Below, one piece after another: positions 15,343 through 17,173 of a stretch of 17,173 bases of DNA. Origin of the DNA: an uncultured Gammaproteobacteria bacterium (GTDB lineage Bacteria; Pseudomonadota; Gammaproteobacteria; Arenicellales; Poriferihabitantaceae); assembly GCA_938021685.1 (NCBI GenBank), contig CALIFM010000104.1:1-17173 (forward strand), read 5' to 3'. How positions within the stretch are numbered: position 1 is the first letter of the stretch; every line of letters begins with the position of its first letter. The notes beneath the pieces are model-generated. The model saw nothing but the letters and a program-made list of their open reading frames with translations. It had not been told where the DNA came from and ran no database searches. The position numbers and the translations under genes were made by a program.

Positions 15343-15371
15343 CTCAGTTAGCCTAGAAGATAACAACTGAG
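15343..15371. repeat. 7-bp inverted repeat in the leader of the exported-protein gene
   Basis: CTCAGTT (15343-15349) and AACTGAG (15365-15371) are exact reverse complements separated by 15 bp, between the putative promoter and the ATG at 15381. In RNA this could form a hairpin close to the ribosome binding region; as DNA it could be an operator. No Shine-Dalgarno is obvious between it and the ATG. Confidence 0.35.
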
Positions 15372-15380
15372 ATTCGTAAA

Positions 15381-16028
15381 ATGAACGACAACAAAAATTC
15401 TAGTAGTACAGAACAAGTATTTCAAAATCGGCGTAAGTTAATGCAAGTGGCATGGGTGACGCCAACCGTTATTGTGGTGTCGCTTTCGGCCCATGCGCAA
15501 ACCACCAATGAGACAATCACTCTGCCGCCAGAGCCCTGCGAGGCTTTTGTGCAGTCGATTGTTACCAGCCCTCAGTCCCCCAGTGCTGATGCAGAAGCGC
15601 TGCTTGATAATTCGGCGGTGTATATTGATGACCCTAATCTCGATAGCTTTTTCTTAGGTGGTACAGTGACCACAGGGCCTGACGCTGACCAAGAAGACAC
15701 AACTAATTTTAGCCATGTGCGCGCCTTGTTGGTCTCAGCACAAACCAATGAGTGCGATGCGCTGTTCGACGTAGAGATAAGTTTCGATTTCGAATGGACG
15801 ATGGGGCTTGATGACCCAGATGGCGGCGGAGTTGCGGTCTTGGCGGGCTCCACTTTCTTAGATGCAGTAGATTTTACTGGCTTAGCACCGCAAACCATTA
15901 CCTTAGCTTTGCCGGGCTTAACAGCAGCCGATATTGCGCAATTAGAGATTCTGATTGCGGTTGATACGGCGCAAGGTCGACAAACAGTGATCTCAAACTT
16001 TAATCTAGTGATCACCGAAGTACCTTAA
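15381..16028 (+). CDS. Small acidic exported protein with Tat-like signal, function unknown
   Basis: The 215-residue protein begins with a polar stretch, then a twin-arginine-like motif NRRKLMQ with Arg17-Arg18. A hydrophobic segment of moderate strength (VAWVTPTVIVVSLS) and an AHA cleavage site after residue 39 follow. This suits Tat export of a folded protein to the periplasm, although Sec export is not excluded. The mature chain of about 176 residues is strongly acidic, with two cysteines (Cys53, Cys125) that could pair. It contains alternating hydrophobic stretches expected of a beta-sandwich (FDVEISFDFEW, QTITLALPGL, SNFNLVITEV). I recognise no family. There is no C-terminal sorting motif or anchor. 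It stands alone, convergent with the dioxygenase gene 26 bp away. Confidence 0.75.
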   Translation: MNDNKNSSSTEQVFQNRRKLMQVAWVTPTVIVVSLSAHAQTTNETITLPPEPCEAFVQSIVTSPQSPSADAEALLDNSAVYIDDPNLDSFFLGGTVTTGPDADQEDTTNFSHVRALLVSAQTNECDALFDVEISFDFEWTMGLDDPDGGGVAVLAGSTFLDAVDFTGLAPQTITLALPGLTAADIAQLEILIAVDTAQGRQTVISNFNLVITEVP

Positions 16029-16054
16029 TTTGTTTATGGGCTGTCTACCTAAGG

Positions 16055-16891
16055 TTAGTCTGCATGGGGGTCGTTCAGCACAGTGATGCGATGCATTTCA
16101 CGCGTATGAGGTAGGTAATCGTTGGTGGCATAATGCCACGTGCAGCGGTTGTCCCAGATGGCAAGGGTGTGCGTTTGCCAATGTAACCGTACTTGGTTTT
16201 CAGGTTGATTGATGTGGTGAAATAAAAACTGCAACAGTTGATTGCTATCAGTGGCACGCAGACCGACGATATGCTGTGTAAAGCCTTCGTTCACATATAA
16301 AAACCTGCGGCCTGAAACAGGATGGGTTTTGACCACATCGTGAATCGTTGAGCCAAAACGCTGGTGCGCCGCGGTCAGCGCCTCACCATTGGCCTCATCG
16401 ACACTAAAATCATTGCGAAAGTCGCCAAGGTCATGCACCGCCCGCAGGTTTTCCACTTCGGCCTTGATGCCCGCAGGCAAGCGGTCATAGGCGCTGCATA
16501 AAGAGGTCCATAAGGTGTCGCCGCCGCAGGGCGGAACGTGCTTGGCACGTAAGATGGAAGCGAATGGTGGGTCAGCCTTAAATGTCAGGTCGGTGTGCCA
16601 GCCGTCAGTATCGGGTAGGTTGTCGGGGTCGTTTTTCAGCACCACGATGTTCTCAAAACCTTCAAGGTGTGGGTAGACTGGGTGCTTGCCGTCCAGCGTG
16701 CCAAAGCCTTGCGCTAAACGCAAATGTGCTTCTGGACTGAGGTCTTGGTCACGTAAGAAAATAACGTGATGCTTCACCAGCGCATCGTACAGGGCGCCTT
16801 GTTGCGCTTCATTTATAGGCTGATTTAAATCAATGCCGGTGATGAACGCACCGATGGCGGGGGTGATAGCATCAATGGTGAATTCACTCAT
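16055..16891 (-). CDS. TauD/TfdA-family Fe(II)/2-oxoglutarate-dependent dioxygenase
   Basis: The 278-residue enzyme has the family's iron-binding facial triad at positions nearly identical to E. coli TauD: His99 and Asp101 in GWHTDLTF, and His253 in CTWHYATNDY. The 2-oxoglutarate-binding Arg lies in HTREMHRI (Arg264 or Arg268), and Thr126 sits in GGDTLW. Family members hydroxylate taurine, other alkylsulfonates, 2,4-D-like acids or related compounds with O2 and 2-oxoglutarate. TauD-like length and start (ITPAIGAFITGIDL) favour the taurine/alkylsulfonate side, but no tauABC transporter is in the window, so the substrate is open. A GAGGG six bases before the ATG gives a strong ribosome binding site. 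The partial gene upstream on the same strand ends 49 bp away and may share its transcript. Confidence 0.88.
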   Translation of the reverse strand: MSEFTIDAITPAIGAFITGIDLNQPINEAQQGALYDALVKHHVIFLRDQDLSPEAHLRLAQGFGTLDGKHPVYPHLEGFENIVVLKNDPDNLPDTDGWHTDLTFKADPPFASILRAKHVPPCGGDTLWTSLCSAYDRLPAGIKAEVENLRAVHDLGDFRNDFSVDEANGEALTAAHQRFGSTIHDVVKTHPVSGRRFLYVNEGFTQHIVGLRATDSNQLLQFLFHHINQPENQVRLHWQTHTLAIWDNRCTWHYATNDYLPHTREMHRITVLNDPHAD

Positions 16892-16940
16892 GGCAGCCCT
16901 CTTGATGGCGATGGAATAAAAACAGCTGTGAGGAATGGCC

Positions 16941-17173
16941 TTAAGCCGATTCGGCTTGCGCTTCTTTGGCCTTTTTCTTTTTGGCTGAGCGTAGCGCTGC
17001 GCCGTAGGCTTTTTTCGCCCAGTCGTGCATGGTGTCTTCTGATTCGTAGATGTCTTCGGGCGCTTCGAAATACGATAATTTAAAGGGCTTGCCTTTTTTG
17101 TGATAGGTGAAAGGCTCTAGGTCTTGTTTGGTAAAGTCGCTTTCGTTTTTTTCGTCGGCTTTGAGATATAAGA
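16941..17173 (-). CDS. C-terminal end of an unrecognised protein with a lysine-rich tail (partial)
   Basis: The frame is open from the right edge to a TAA at 16941-16943 and gives 77 complete codons including the stop; the start lies outside the window. The sequence looks genuinely coding, with balanced amino-acid use: LYLKADEKNES, YHKKGKPFKLSYFEAPEDI, and MHDWAKKAYGAAL. It ends in a basic then polar tail (SAKKKKAKEAQAESA) of the kind seen on cytoplasmic nucleic-acid-associated or ribosome-associated proteins. I cannot name the family. It is encoded just upstream of the dioxygenase on the same strand and may be co-transcribed with it. Confidence 0.65.
   Translation of the reverse strand, partial: LYLKADEKNESDFTKQDLEPFTYHKKGKPFKLSYFEAPEDIYESEDTMHDWAKKAYGAALRSAKKKKAKEAQAESA

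Larger units (their letters stand above)
15072..15380. other. 309-bp intergenic region between divergent HAD and exported-protein genes
   Basis: No open frame with coding character is seen here. The stretch is AT-rich and should hold the promoters of both flanking genes. It contains a 6-bp inverted repeat AGTGTA/TACACT (15198-15203, 15215-15220), a 10-bp palindrome GATGATCATC (15249-15258), and two AAGCTT sites. The extended -10 box and leader inverted repeat near its right end are listed separately. No tRNA or recognised riboswitch was found. Confidence 0.5.

Noticed and set aside
15572..16015. 147-codon open frame on the minus strand, antisense to the exported-protein gene
   Set aside because: Its translation is rich in Ser, Lys and Ala without a recognisable fold, whereas the + strand frame has a signal peptide and a sensible start.

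Overview
The window looks like chromosomal DNA of a free-living gammaproteobacterium, probably marine. It carries a type II citrate synthase, tmcA, aroE and prfC of gammaproteobacterial type. It also carries a two-component pair resembling the proteobacterial dedicated sortase system (PdsS/PdsR), a family known mostly from marine Proteobacteria. Base composition is near 50% GC, with short intergenic gaps and several tail-to-tail gene pairs whose stops overlap or nearly touch. No rRNA, tRNA, CRISPR array, insertion sequence or phage gene was seen.

Layout. Positions 1-1810 hold the C-terminal part of a flippase-like membrane protein (+), a 71-residue three-helix membrane protein (-) and an alpha/beta hydrolase (-). 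Positions 1811-4062 hold gltA (+) convergent with a glyoxalase-like VOC protein (-). Positions 4141-4990 are a compact regulatory unit: a sigma70-like promoter with a perfect 12-bp palindrome over its -10 box, an ArsR-type repressor without cysteines, and an overlapping SRPBCC (AHSA1-type) gene. An exported six-cysteine protein of unknown function (-) follows.

Positions 5926-8843 encode the response regulator and sensor kinase of the Pds type. No sortase and no LPXTG-type target is present in the window. tmcA (tRNA-Met wobble cytidine acetyltransferase, -) meets the kinase tail to tail. aroE (shikimate dehydrogenase) and prfC (release factor 3) follow on the + strand.

Positions 13751-16028 are more accessory in character: a lower-GC four-helix membrane protein, a possible gene remnant in frame behind a HAD-family hydrolase (-), a 309-bp non-coding stretch, and a small acidic exported protein with a Tat-like signal. 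The right edge has a TauD/TfdA-type Fe(II)/2-oxoglutarate dioxygenase (-) and the C-terminal end of an unrecognised lysine-rich protein (-).

Most genes are single housekeeping functions without a common pathway. The units that clearly work together are arsR with its SRPBCC partner, and pdsR with pdsS. The best candidates for undescribed biology are the orphan Pds pair with its unknown divergent exported neighbour, the palindrome-controlled ArsR/SRPBCC unit, and the Tat-like exported protein.
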